The translations under genes were made by a program, and so were the position numbers. From Catellatospora sp. TT07R-123 (lineage in GTDB: Bacteria; Actinomycetota; Actinomycetes; Mycobacteriales; Micromonosporaceae), in the NCBI RefSeq assembly GCF_018327705.1, contig NZ_BNEM01000001.1:1984001-2048000 (forward strand): a stretch of 64,000 nt of DNA, written 5' to 3'. This document shows, in pieces, positions 57,135 through 64,000 of this stretch (position 1 is the stretch's first letter; every line of letters begins with the position of its first letter). Below the pieces are notes generated by a model. It was not told the DNA's origin. It saw only the letters and a list, made by a program, of their open reading frames with translations, and did not search any database.

Positions 57135-59675
57135 TCAGCCGCGCAGGAAGGCGCCCGGCGAGCGCCAGTCGGCGCCGTCGAGGGCCGGGCCGCTCACCGC
57201 GGTCGCGGCACCGCTGAACGCCGTACCGTCGAAGGCCCGCTTGACCAGGCGTCCGTCGCTGCCGCCCCGCGACCAGTAGAGGTAGCCGCCGGAGGCGAAC
57301 AGCACGCCCGAGGTGTCGCCCAGGTACTCCAGGTCCGCCCCGCCGCCGCTGCCGTTGACCTGGTAGCGCTGCGAGCCCGCGATGCCGCTGTCGGGGCTGA
57401 ACCAGCGCCAGAACAGGGCGTTCTGCCCGGCGATGGTGTAGTACAGCTTCCCGTTGGCGTAGAACATGCTGCGCACGTTCGGCAGCTCGCCGTACAGGCC
57501 GGACTTGACCCCGGTGTAGACCGACGAGCCGGACAGGGTCGGCACGCCGTCCCAGCGCGGGTCGGAGTGCGGGTTCAGGAGGGCGGCCGGGCCAAGGTTG
57601 GTGCCGTCGAAGGAGCGGACGTACATGTTGCTGTCGGACATGCCGTAGAACAGCTTGTCGTCGACGAGGAACGCACCGCGCAGGTTCGCCCACACGGTGC
57701 CGTCGGCGCCGCCGACCGGGGCGGGCGCTGCGGCGGTGGTGCCGTCGTACGCCCGCTTGGCCAGGCCGCTGCCCGTGCCCGAGGTGGTACGCACGATCTC
57801 GATCGCCTCGACGCCCGGGTCCTGCGCCACGTGGGCGAAGTCGACGTTCACGGTGCCGTCGCTGGTCACCGGGAACGCCAGCATCTGGCCGACCTTGTAG
57901 CCGACCTGCGCCACGGTGTCGTAGTCGTCGGCGACCAGCGTGCCGTCGACGCTGATGTCGAAGGTCCGGTCCCCCGGCAGGTGGTAGGCCCAGTCCCGGG
58001 CGGCGAAGTAGAGGCGCACCTCCACCGGCGTGCCGCCGGCGACCGGGAACGACCAGCTCATCTCCGGCGCGGCCGACGCGTCGTAACGCTGGTCGTCGAA
58101 GACGGCGGGCGGGGTGCTCGCCGGGACCGAGGCGTCGAGGGTGACGGTGTTCGACGTGATCGTGTTCGGGGTGCTGCCGGTGTTGTGGAACGGGCTCGGC
58201 GCGAGCGCCGTGTCCGCCGCCCAGGGCAGGGCGCCATCGGTGGCCGCGACCTGCGGGCCGCCCGCATTGACGCGGTAGAGCACGTCGCCCGCGCTGTACG
58301 GCACGGTGCTGTTCGGGAAGTAGACGTCGGTCGGCAGGTCGCCGACGACCCCGGCGGGCGGGGCATAGCCGCCGGCGAGCGGGAAGTACGCGATCCGGCC
58401 GCGCATGTACTCGAAGTTGCCGACGTACTCGGTGTCGGAGCCGACGTAGAGGCCGTCGGCGGTGGCGTACAGCGCCGAGGCGCCGACGCCGCGCGGGTGG
58501 CGGCCGGGGTTCCACGTCTGCGGCACGCCGCTGAGCGGCTCCAGCGCGGCCAGGCCGGGCCGGGCCACGGCGCCCTGCTGGGCCGAGTCGCCGCCGTAGC
58601 CGTTGTTCAGCCAGCGCTGGTGGCCGCCGACGTACACCGAGGCGCCGGTCACCGCGACCGACAGCAGCGTGTCGCCGCCGGTCCAGTCGACCCAGGTCGG
58701 CTGAAGGTTGACGCCGGTGGCCGCGGTCTCCCAGCGCGAGGCGCTGTCGCACAGCGAGCCGCTGCCGTACGGCCCGCCCGTGTTCACGACGACGAAGTAG
58801 CTGCCGTCCGGGGAGAAGTCGACGTCGCGCACCCACTTGTCGAACGCCCACGCGCTGCACGTGTCGTCGAAGCGGTTGGTGTGCCAGTTCGCAATCGCCG
58901 CGGCCGGGCCGGTCAGGTCGAGCATGACCACCTGGTCGTAGTCGCCGCCGCCCGCCGTCTTGAAGTTGCCGATGACAATCGCGCGGCTGCCGTCGGGCGT
59001 GATGTCCAGGTCGGTCGGACCGACCGAGGAGTTGGCGCCGCCGCCGTTGTAGTTGTGGTGGCCGGTCAGCGCGATGTCGGCGTAGGTGTCGAAGGCGCCG
59101 GTGCTCGCGTTCAGGGTGGCCAAGCCGTACCGCGTGGCAGAGCCGACGGTGGTGAAGAACCCGCCGACCAGCAGGCGCGTGCCGAACTGCTTGACCGCGG
59201 TGACCGCGCCGTTCATCGCGGGCGCCTTGAACGTGGTGACCACCGCGCCGTCGACGGTGCTGAGCAGCACCAGCCTGCTCCAGCCGCCCGACTTGACGCC
59301 GGTGAAACGCCCGGCGACGTAGATCGTGTCGGCCACCGGCCCCGGGGCCAGCGCCAGCACCTCGTCGTTGATGTTCGGGGCGAAGCCGGCGTCGACCAGC
59401 CCGGTCGCCGCGTCGAACGCGAACAGGTACGGTTTGGCGTAGTTGGTGCTCGGACCGCGGTCGGTGACGCCGGTGAACGTCCCGCCGACGAATACCTTGC
59501 CACCCACCTTCACGATCGCGTTGACGGTGCCGTCGTTGATGTTCGGGGTCGCGGTCGAGGGGACCGCGTCGGGCAGCGTCGACTGCGACGGCTGCACCGC
59601 GGCCGCAGGACCCACCCCCCATAGCGTGGTGGCCAGGACACACGCCCCGGCGACCACGATCCGGCCAAACCTCAC
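57135..59675 (-). CDS. Large secreted beta-propeller-like protein with malectin domain
   Basis: An 846-residue secreted protein. The signal peptide ends at about residue 27 (GPAAAVQ). Residues 30-490 resemble a beta-propeller with repeated INDGTVNAIVKVGGKVFVGGTF-type blades. Residues 510-630 look like a malectin (di-glucose-binding) domain (VEVRLYFAARDWAYHLPGDRTFDISVDG). Residues 640-846 carry three related motifs (RAYDGTTAAAP, RSFDGTNLGPA, RAFDGTAFSGA). It probably binds glycans outside the cell. GGGAG lies 6 nt before the GTG at 59675. It stands alone with its own terminator. Confidence 0.8.
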   Translation of the reverse strand: MRFGRIVVAGACVLATTLWGVGPAAAVQPSQSTLPDAVPSTATPNINDGTVNAIVKVGGKVFVGGTFTGVTDRGPSTNYAKPYLFAFDAATGLVDAGFAPNINDEVLALAPGPVADTIYVAGRFTGVKSGGWSRLVLLSTVDGAVVTTFKAPAMNGAVTAVKQFGTRLLVGGFFTTVGSATRYGLATLNASTGAFDTYADIALTGHHNYNGGGANSSVGPTDLDITPDGSRAIVIGNFKTAGGGDYDQVVMLDLTGPAAAIANWHTNRFDDTCSAWAFDKWVRDVDFSPDGSYFVVVNTGGPYGSGSLCDSASRWETAATGVNLQPTWVDWTGGDTLLSVAVTGASVYVGGHQRWLNNGYGGDSAQQGAVARPGLAALEPLSGVPQTWNPGRHPRGVGASALYATADGLYVGSDTEYVGNFEYMRGRIAYFPLAGGYAPPAGVVGDLPTDVYFPNSTVPYSAGDVLYRVNAGGPQVAATDGALPWAADTALAPSPFHNTGSTPNTITSNTVTLDASVPASTPPAVFDDQRYDASAAPEMSWSFPVAGGTPVEVRLYFAARDWAYHLPGDRTFDISVDGTLVADDYDTVAQVGYKVGQMLAFPVTSDGTVNVDFAHVAQDPGVEAIEIVRTTSGTGSGLAKRAYDGTTAAAPAPVGGADGTVWANLRGAFLVDDKLFYGMSDSNMYVRSFDGTNLGPAALLNPHSDPRWDGVPTLSGSSVYTGVKSGLYGELPNVRSMFYANGKLYYTIAGQNALFWRWFSPDSGIAGSQRYQVNGSGGGADLEYLGDTSGVLFASGGYLYWSRGGSDGRLVKRAFDGTAFSGAATAVSGPALDGADWRSPGAFLRG

Positions 59676-60162
59676 AGTTTTCTCCCACCCGGCGGTGATA
59701 CAGAAGACGGCACCGCGCCTCCGCGGATGCGGAGTGGACACGGTGCCGGACGTCGGTGCAAAGCCTTGCCCCAGCGCCGTTTCCGGGCAAGGGGACAAGC
59801 TGTGATGTGTCCGTTCGGACAGGGGCCAGGCGCGGACCGTCGTGACCGGACCGCGCGTATGCCGGCACGGATCGTCTGCTGCTCAGGGCAGCCGTGATCG
59901 CCGAATAGGAACCCATTGCGGTATCGCGGCATCGCGATGACTGTCGGAATTCCGGCGGCTATTCGAGGCGCGCCCGCACTGGGCGTTCCCCGCCGCAGGC
60001 GTCCGCGCGGCCGGACGGGGCGGGACGGCGGGCGCGGCGGGGCAGCGGGTGCTGGCGGCGGTGCGGCAGCGCGCCCGGCGCGGGTGGGTCGTTGCCTCTA
60101 CCTGCTGGTTCGGGTAGAAATTCGCTTCATGGACCAAACGGATATGTCGGACTCCCCTGCCC
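59676..60162. other. Intergenic region between malectin protein and hypA
   Basis: No credible gene is seen in these 487 nt. It contains CTTGCCC/GGGCAAG arms (59765-59771 and 59785-59791) and a 14-bp palindrome TGTCCGTTCGGACA (59808-59821), both upstream of the malectin protein start; the second could be an operator. The half next to hypA is G+C-rich and has no recognised riboswitch. Confidence 0.5.
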
Positions 60163-60507
60163 ATGCATGAGCTCTCGGTGTGCGGGGCTCTGGCCGACCT
60201 GGTCACGCGGCATGCGGGCGACCGGCTGGTCGCCAACGTCCGGGTGCGCATCGGTCGGCTGCGCCAGATCGTGCCGGACACCCTCGTGTTCTGCTGGACC
60301 ATGGTCACCGCCGACACCGGCCTCGACGGCTCCCGGCTGGAGATCGAATCAGTCGACGCCACCGTCTCCTGCGCCGACTGCGGGCACGTCAGCCGCATCG
60401 ACCCCGATCCGCCCGTGTTCGTGTGCCACGGCTGCGGCGGCTTCTCACTGACAGTGCTCACCGGCGAGGAGTTCCTGCTGCTCGCCCTGGACCTAGCGGA
60501 GGTATGA
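60163..60507 (+). CDS. hypA: Hydrogenase nickel incorporation protein HypA
   Basis: A 114-residue nickel chaperone. The nickel-binding N-terminus MHELSV and the zinc-site cysteines C70, C73, C88 and C91 (CADC...CHGC) are intact. HypA hands Ni(II) to the large subunit of [NiFe] hydrogenases (or to urease) together with HypB. No hydrogenase structural gene is in this window, so the target lies elsewhere. The ATG at 60163 follows no clear ribosome-binding site. Confidence 0.9.
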   Translation: MHELSVCGALADLVTRHAGDRLVANVRVRIGRLRQIVPDTLVFCWTMVTADTGLDGSRLEIESVDATVSCADCGHVSRIDPDPPVFVCHGCGGFSLTVLTGEEFLLLALDLAEV

Positions 60508-60509
60508 CG

Positions 60510-61328
60510 ATGGGCCGCTTCCACCGCCATGACGACGGCACCGGGCACCGTCACGACGAACCCCACGACGGGCCGCACGACCACAGCGGCTACGCCACGG
60601 GGGCACAGCGGATCCAGGTGCTGGAGCACATCTTCGGTGAGAACGACCGCACCGCGGCCGCCAACCGCGCCGACTTCGCCGCCCACGGGGTGCACGCCGT
60701 CAACGTCATGTCCTCGCCGGGCGCGGGCAAGACGACACTGCTGCGCCAGACGCTGACCCGGCTGGCGGGCGTACGGGTCGGGGTGCTGGAGGGTGACATC
60801 CACACCAGCATCGACGCCGACCGGCTCGGCGGGCTCGGGGCGGCGATCGCGCTGGTCAACACCGGTGAGGGCTTCGGCGGCGAGTGCCACCTGGACGCGC
60901 CCATGGTCCGCTCGGCGCTGCCCCGGCTGCCGCTGGCCGAGCTGGACCTGCTGCTGATCGAGAACGTGGGCAACCTGGTCTGCCCGGCCGAGTTCGACGT
61001 CGGCGAGGCCGCCCGCGCCATGGTGTACGCGGTGACCGAGGGCGAGGACAAGCCGCTGAAATATCCGGTGATGTTCCGGTCGGTCGAGCTCGTCCTGATC
61101 AACAAGACGGATCTGCTGCCGTACCTGGAGTTCGATCTGGACGGGTTCCTGGCCAACCTGCGCGCGGTGAACCCGGGGGCCAGGACGGTGCTGCTCAGCG
61201 CCCGTACGGGCGAGGGGGTCGACGAGTGGGTGAGCTGGCTGCGCACCCGGGTTCCGGCGAGCACGCCGCCGCCCGCAGCACCACCGTCACCCGCGCCATC
61301 ACCGTCACCGTCGCCCGCGCCCGCCTGA
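60510..61328 (+). CDS. hypB: Hydrogenase nickel incorporation GTPase HypB
   Basis: A 272-residue GTPase. The N-terminal 28 residues contain seven histidines (HRHDDGTGHRHDEPHDGPHDH), a nickel-binding tail. The GTPase has Walker A SSPGAGKTT, EGDIHTSIDADR, GECHLDAPMV and NKTDLLPY (NKxD). The C-terminal 20 residues are Pro/Ser-rich. ATG at 60510 is preferred because GGAGG lies 7 nt upstream; the ATG two codons earlier, overlapping the HypA stop, is too close to the site. Confidence 0.9.
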   Translation: MGRFHRHDDGTGHRHDEPHDGPHDHSGYATGAQRIQVLEHIFGENDRTAAANRADFAAHGVHAVNVMSSPGAGKTTLLRQTLTRLAGVRVGVLEGDIHTSIDADRLGGLGAAIALVNTGEGFGGECHLDAPMVRSALPRLPLAELDLLLIENVGNLVCPAEFDVGEAARAMVYAVTEGEDKPLKYPVMFRSVELVLINKTDLLPYLEFDLDGFLANLRAVNPGARTVLLSARTGEGVDEWVSWLRTRVPASTPPPAAPPSPAPSPSPSPAPA

Positions 61329-61342
61329 GGCACCGGTTTTTG

Positions 61343-61407
61343 ATAGACGTTGGCCTATTACAACGAAGACGATCTACGAATAGTCCTCGCAATAGGCCAA
61401 CGTCTAT
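61343..61407 (+). repeat. 65-bp hairpin element, family A, copy 5
   Basis: ATAGACGTTGGCCTATT (61343-61359) is exactly complementary to 61391-61407; inner GAAGAC/GTCCTC parts pair loosely. It lies 14 nt after the HypB stop, with TTTTT just before it. The 307-nt gap to the IclR gene contains this element and the 10-bp tandem array only. Confidence 0.9.
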
Positions 61408-61414
61408 GCTAAGT

Positions 61415-61576
61415 GGGACGGCAGCGGACGGCAGCGGACGGCAGCGGACGGCAGCGGACGGCAGCGGACGGCAGCGGACGGCAGCGGACGGCAGCGGACG
61501 GCAGCGGACGGCAGCGGACGGCAGCGGACGGCAGCGGACGGCAGCGGACGGCAGCGGACGGCAGCGGACGGCAGCG
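61415..61576. repeat. 10-bp tandem repeat, about 15 perfect copies
   Basis: The unit GCAGCGGACG is repeated 15 times from 61421 to 61570 without a mismatch, with partial units at both ends. It begins 8 nt after the family-A hairpin and ends about 45 nt upstream of the IclR promoter. Because 10 bp is one helical turn, changes in copy number would move upstream sites by whole turns. Confidence 0.95.
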
Positions 61577-61622
61577 CGCGGCAGGCCTCGGGCAGCGCGT
61601 AGGCGGGCGGGCGGCGGACCGA

Positions 61623-61628
61623 TAGGCT
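61623..61628 (+). promoter_or_regulatory. -10 element of the IclR gene
   Basis: TAGGCT lies 7 nt before the ATG at 61636, as expected for a leaderless message; no ribosome-binding site is seen and no -35 is recognisable. Confidence 0.45.
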
Positions 61629-61635
61629 GCTCGCC

Positions 61636-62394
61636 ATGACCAGCAGCGGCAACGCGGGCGGCGCCGCCGACAAGGTGCTGTCGGTGCTGGAGGCGCTGGC
61701 CGGGCACGAGCGGCTGGCCGACCTGGCCGCCGCGACCGGGCTGCCCAAGTCGACCGTGCACCGGATCCTTCAGTCACTGGTGGCACGCGGGTTCGCGGCG
61801 GCCGACGGGCATGGCGGCTACCTGCCCGGACCCCGGGTGCTGGCGCTGGCCGGCCGGGTGATGGGCGCCCTGGACCCGGCCCGCACCGCCCGGCCCGAGT
61901 TGCAGGCGCTGCGCGACCGCACGGGCTTCACCGTCCACCTGGGCCTGCGCGACGGCGACCGCGCCGTGTACGCCGACAAGATCGCCGGCCCGCAGCCGTA
62001 CGACATGCGGTCCCGGGTCGGACAGAGCCTCGACCTGCACTCGACCGCGATCGGCAAGGCGATCCTGGCCCGGCTGGCCGCCGCGCCGGTGCGCGAACTG
62101 GCCGCCCGCACGGGCCTGCCCCGGCACACCCCGCGCACGGCCACCAGCATGAAGGCCCTGCTCACAGCACTGGATCGGGTCCGCGCGGACGGGTACGCCG
62201 TTGACGACGAGGAGAACGAGCCGGGCCTGCGCTGCGTGGCGGCGGCGATCTCCGGCGCGGAGGGCGCGGTGATCGGCGCGGTCAGCGCGTCGGCGCTGGT
62301 GCTGGAGCTCCCCGCCGACCGGGTCTCCGCCCTGGGCACCGAGGTACGCGCCACCGCCGACCGCATCTCCACCTCCCTGGGCTCCCCCGCCTGA
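61636..62394 (+). CDS. IclR family transcriptional regulator
   Basis: A 252-residue protein with an N-terminal winged helix (ADKVLSVLEALAGHERLADLAAATGLPKSTVHRILQSL) and the IclR effector domain (GFTVHLGLRDGDRAVYADKI, LHSTAIGKAILA, DDEENEPGLRCVAAAI). IclR proteins bind carboxylic or sugar-acid effectors. It faces the KDG kinase/KDPG aldolase operon tail-to-tail, 341 nt away, and could be its KdgR-like regulator; this is an inference. It is directly preceded by the 10-bp repeat array. Confidence 0.85.
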   Translation: MTSSGNAGGAADKVLSVLEALAGHERLADLAAATGLPKSTVHRILQSLVARGFAAADGHGGYLPGPRVLALAGRVMGALDPARTARPELQALRDRTGFTVHLGLRDGDRAVYADKIAGPQPYDMRSRVGQSLDLHSTAIGKAILARLAAAPVRELAARTGLPRHTPRTATSMKALLTALDRVRADGYAVDDEENEPGLRCVAAAISGAEGAVIGAVSASALVLELPADRVSALGTEVRATADRISTSLGSPA

Positions 62395-62424
62395 CCGGCG
62401 CCGCAGCCACATCCGCCCGCAACC

Positions 62425-62632
62425 CGCGATCTCCGTACGAAGATCGCCGTCTCCGGTCGACCCCTGCCGCCAATACGTAGGTTCTGACCGACAACGACGA
62501 TCACACCACCGTGATCGTCATTTCAGGACGCATTCTCGGCCTGCCTGGCCCCGCTCGCCCGCCCAGCCGAATCGATCACGGTGCCAGGGTGGCGACACGC
62601 CGTCGAACCCTGCCATAAGTTCATGATCAACG
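62425..62632 (-). repeat. Composite intergenic repeat, copy 2 (208 bp, inverted)
   Basis: Read on the minus strand it repeats the element at 10658-10863. It also holds a perfect 9-bp dyad GACGATCAC/GTGATCGTC (62496-62519) and a CGTTGTCGGTC block that resembles the arm of the hairpin at 3321-3385. It fills most of the 341 nt between the IclR stop and the KDG kinase stop; no gene is seen there. Confidence 0.85.
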
Positions 62633-62692
62633 CGGAGAAGCGCGGCGGGCCGCCGCGAGCCGCCGCCACGGCGCCGGGGCGGGGCAACGGGG

Positions 62693-62754
62693 CGGGGCCG
62701 GGGTGGTGGGGCGGTGGGGTGGGGACGGGGTGGGGTCAGGGGGTGGGGGTGGTG
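62693..62754 (+). other. G-run cluster (potential G-quadruplex)
   Basis: The plus strand has a dense series of GGG/GGGG/GGGGG runs separated by one to three bases, from about 62693 to 62754. It spans the end of the KDG kinase gene on the opposite strand and the adjacent spacer. Confidence 0.6.
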
Positions 62755-63677
62755 GTGAGGTGGGTGCGGGTTTGGGTGAGGGTGGGGATGAGGCCGGTGC
62801 CGCCTCGGCCGCCGAGGGCCAGGGAGGCGGCTGCCGAGGCGAGGCGGGACGCGTCGAGCAGGGTGTCGCCGAGGGCCAGGCGGGCGGTGAGCGTGCCGGC
62901 GAAGCAGTCCCCGGCCCCCGTGGCGTCCACCAGCACGGGCGCGGGCACCACCGGCAGGTCCAGGCCCGCGCCCCGGTCGGAGACGCGCAGCCCGTCGGCC
63001 CCCCGGGTGACCACCGCGTACGGCACCCCGAGGCGGTGCACCCGCGCCGCCGCCTCGACGGCGTCGGTGCACCCGAACAGGGCCGCCGTGTCGGCGGGCG
63101 CCGAGGGCAGCGCGACGGTGAGATCCGGTGCCAGCTCGGCGAACAGGGCCGCGGCCCGCTCGGCGGTGGTGAGCCGGGGGCGGTAGTTCGGGTCGTACAC
63201 GACGTGCCCGCCGGACCCCCGCACCAGCCGCGCCGCCGCGCGCACCGTGTCGGCACACGACGGCGACAGCCCGGCGGTGATGCCGCTGAACAGCAGCGCC
63301 TTGGCCGAGGAGAGCACGTCGGGGTCGAGATCGGACGGTTCGAGGGTGGTCGCGGCGCTGCCCGCGCGCAGGTACGCGAACCCGCGCACCCCCGCCGGGT
63401 CGGCGCCCAGGACGTACCCGCCGGTCTGGCCGCCGACCCGGCGCACCAGCGAGGTGTCGACGCCGCGCGCGGCCAGGAACGCGACGAGCCGGTCGGACAG
63501 CTCGTCGGTGCCGAGCCGGGTCAGCAGCGCGGTGCGGGCCCCGGCGGCCGCGGCGGCCACGGCGGCGTTAAGCGCGTCGCCGGAGAAGCCGAGCGTGAAC
63601 GTGACGGCGTCGGTCAGCGGCTCGGCGGCGGCGAACTCCAGCAGCGGCTCGCCGACGACCACGACGTCATGGGTCAT
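62736..63677 (-). CDS. kdgK: PfkB family sugar kinase, probable 2-keto-3-deoxygluconate kinase
   Basis: A 313-residue kinase of the PfkB family. It has GEPLLEFAAAEPLTDAVTF near the N-terminus (as in KDG kinases), GGNA-type substrate contacts replaced by FSGDALNAAVAAAAAG, and the ATP/catalytic motif DATGAGDCFAGTL. It would phosphorylate 2-keto-3-deoxygluconate to KDPG, which the aldolase encoded immediately upstream then cleaves. The ATG overlaps the aldolase stop (ATGA). The last 16 residues run into a threonine-rich tail encoded by a G-rich strand. Confidence 0.85.
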   Translation of the reverse strand: MTHDVVVVGEPLLEFAAAEPLTDAVTFTLGFSGDALNAAVAAAAAGARTALLTRLGTDELSDRLVAFLAARGVDTSLVRRVGGQTGGYVLGADPAGVRGFAYLRAGSAATTLEPSDLDPDVLSSAKALLFSGITAGLSPSCADTVRAAARLVRGSGGHVVYDPNYRPRLTTAERAAALFAELAPDLTVALPSAPADTAALFGCTDAVEAAARVHRLGVPYAVVTRGADGLRVSDRGAGLDLPVVPAPVLVDATGAGDCFAGTLTARLALGDTLLDASRLASAAASLALGGRGGTGLIPTLTQTRTHLTTTPTP

Positions 63678-64000
63678 GCCGCGCCCAGCTCGTGCCACAC
63701 CTGCGGCAGGCGGTCGAGGTCGCTGCCGACGCCGACGGCGATCGCCCCGGCGGCCAGCCAGGCGGGCACGTCGGCGAGCTTGATGCCGCCGGTCGGCATG
63801 ACCAGGCTGCCCGCGGGCAGCACCGCCATGACCGACTTGAGGTAGCTCGGGCCGACGGCGTGCGCGGGGAACAGCTTGGCGACGCCGTGCCGCGCGGCTG
63901 CCGCGAGCTCGCCGGGGGTGAACCCGCCCTCGCACAGCGGCACGCCCCGGGCGGCGGCGTAGGCCCGCACGTCGGGCACGGGCCATGGGCTGACCAGGAA
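63674..64000 (-). CDS. 2-dehydro-3-deoxyphosphogluconate aldolase, C-terminal part
   Basis: The reading frame is open to the window's end, so the 5' end is missing; 108 residues are visible. GGFTPGELAAAARHGVAKLFPAHAVGPSYLKSVMAVLP and the MPTGGIKL segment match class I KDPG aldolases, with the Schiff-base lysine in the AKLFPA motif. It splits KDPG to pyruvate and glyceraldehyde 3-phosphate, the last step of pectin and hexuronate breakdown. Confidence 0.9.
   Translation of the reverse strand, partial: FLVSPWPVPDVRAYAAARGVPLCEGGFTPGELAAAARHGVAKLFPAHAVGPSYLKSVMAVLPAGSLVMPTGGIKLADVPAWLAAGAIAVGVGSDLDRLPQVWHELGAA

Noticed and set aside
60061..60162. A metal or cofactor riboswitch before hypA
   Set aside because: Only a short CTACC/GGGTAG stem was seen; no conserved cobalamin or nickel-cobalt riboswitch core could be recognised.
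61413..61625. Open frames through the 10-bp repeat array
   Set aside because: A 10-bp unit with no stop codon is open in all frames; the resulting peptides are pure repeats with no initiation signal, so no gene was called.
61823..62504. Minus-strand frame antisense to the IclR gene
   Set aside because: It lacks any domain and overlaps the whole IclR regulator, which has clear HTH and effector motifs.
62425..62632. An insertion-sequence remnant
   Set aside because: No transposase fragment, terminal repeats or target duplication is seen in either composite copy; it looks non-coding throughout.

Overview
This window is high-GC actinomycete DNA. It shows GTG starts, several apparently leaderless genes with TAnnnT-type -10 boxes, an ECF42-type sigma operon, a Tat-exported multicopper oxidase and small [3Fe-4S] ferredoxin/P450 pairs. 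The gene mix and the kinds of intergenic hairpin suggest Micromonosporaceae (Micromonospora, Actinoplanes, Catellatospora and relatives). That placement is an inference; no rRNA or tRNA gene is present and no phage, transposase or CRISPR was seen.

Layout. 0-3.3 kb: the 3' end of a family-3 pectate lyase, an SDR, a duplicated SnoaL-like protein and a Gfo/Idh oxidoreductase. 3.4-6.2 kb: an atypical P450, a STAS/HATPase fusion and a CBS protein. 6.3-10.6 kb: a TetR regulator with a heterodimeric ABC exporter. 11-17.3 kb: DoxX, ABC-F, a second CBS protein, a SAP/hemerythrin fusion, DUF4142 and 6-phosphogluconate dehydrogenase. 17.5-21.7 kb: an FtsX-type ABC system with a divergent PadR regulator. 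21.8-27.8 kb: TauE, a metallopeptidase, a DUF998-DGPF-ECF42 operon and unknown proteins. 27.8-32.1 kb: an ABC exporter, a secreted PHB depolymerase and an alpha/beta hydrolase. 32.2-41.9 kb: two complete branched-chain-amino-acid-type ABC importers in tandem with different gene orders. 42-49.2 kb: a giant 48-residue-repeat membrane protein, a P450-ferredoxin operon and a DHA2 exporter. 49.3-52.0 kb: 3-hydroxybutyrate dehydrogenase coupled to a GAF-PucR regulator. 52-59.7 kb: mixed small proteins, a multicopper oxidase and a large secreted malectin-containing protein. 60.1-61.3 kb: hypAB. 61.6-64 kb: an IclR regulator and the KDG kinase/KDPG aldolase pair.

Pathway links. KDG kinase and KDPG aldolase would finish the breakdown of pectin-derived sugars, and the pectate lyase at the other end would start it. 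PHB depolymerase releases 3-hydroxybutyrate and the dehydrogenase oxidises it. The promoters of these two genes share a 17-bp box placed identically relative to their start codons, and related boxes precede both ABC importers, so these loci may form one regulon.

The most unusual content is intergenic. There are at least five hairpin families: a 65-bp element in five copies, mostly directly behind gene ends; a second 65-bp element in three copies; a roughly 206-bp composite element in two inverted copies 52 kb apart; and two others seen once. Two minisatellites lie in leader or promoter regions, a nested palindrome array lies beside the ferredoxin gene, and a hairpin encloses the start codon of the ECF42 sigma factor.
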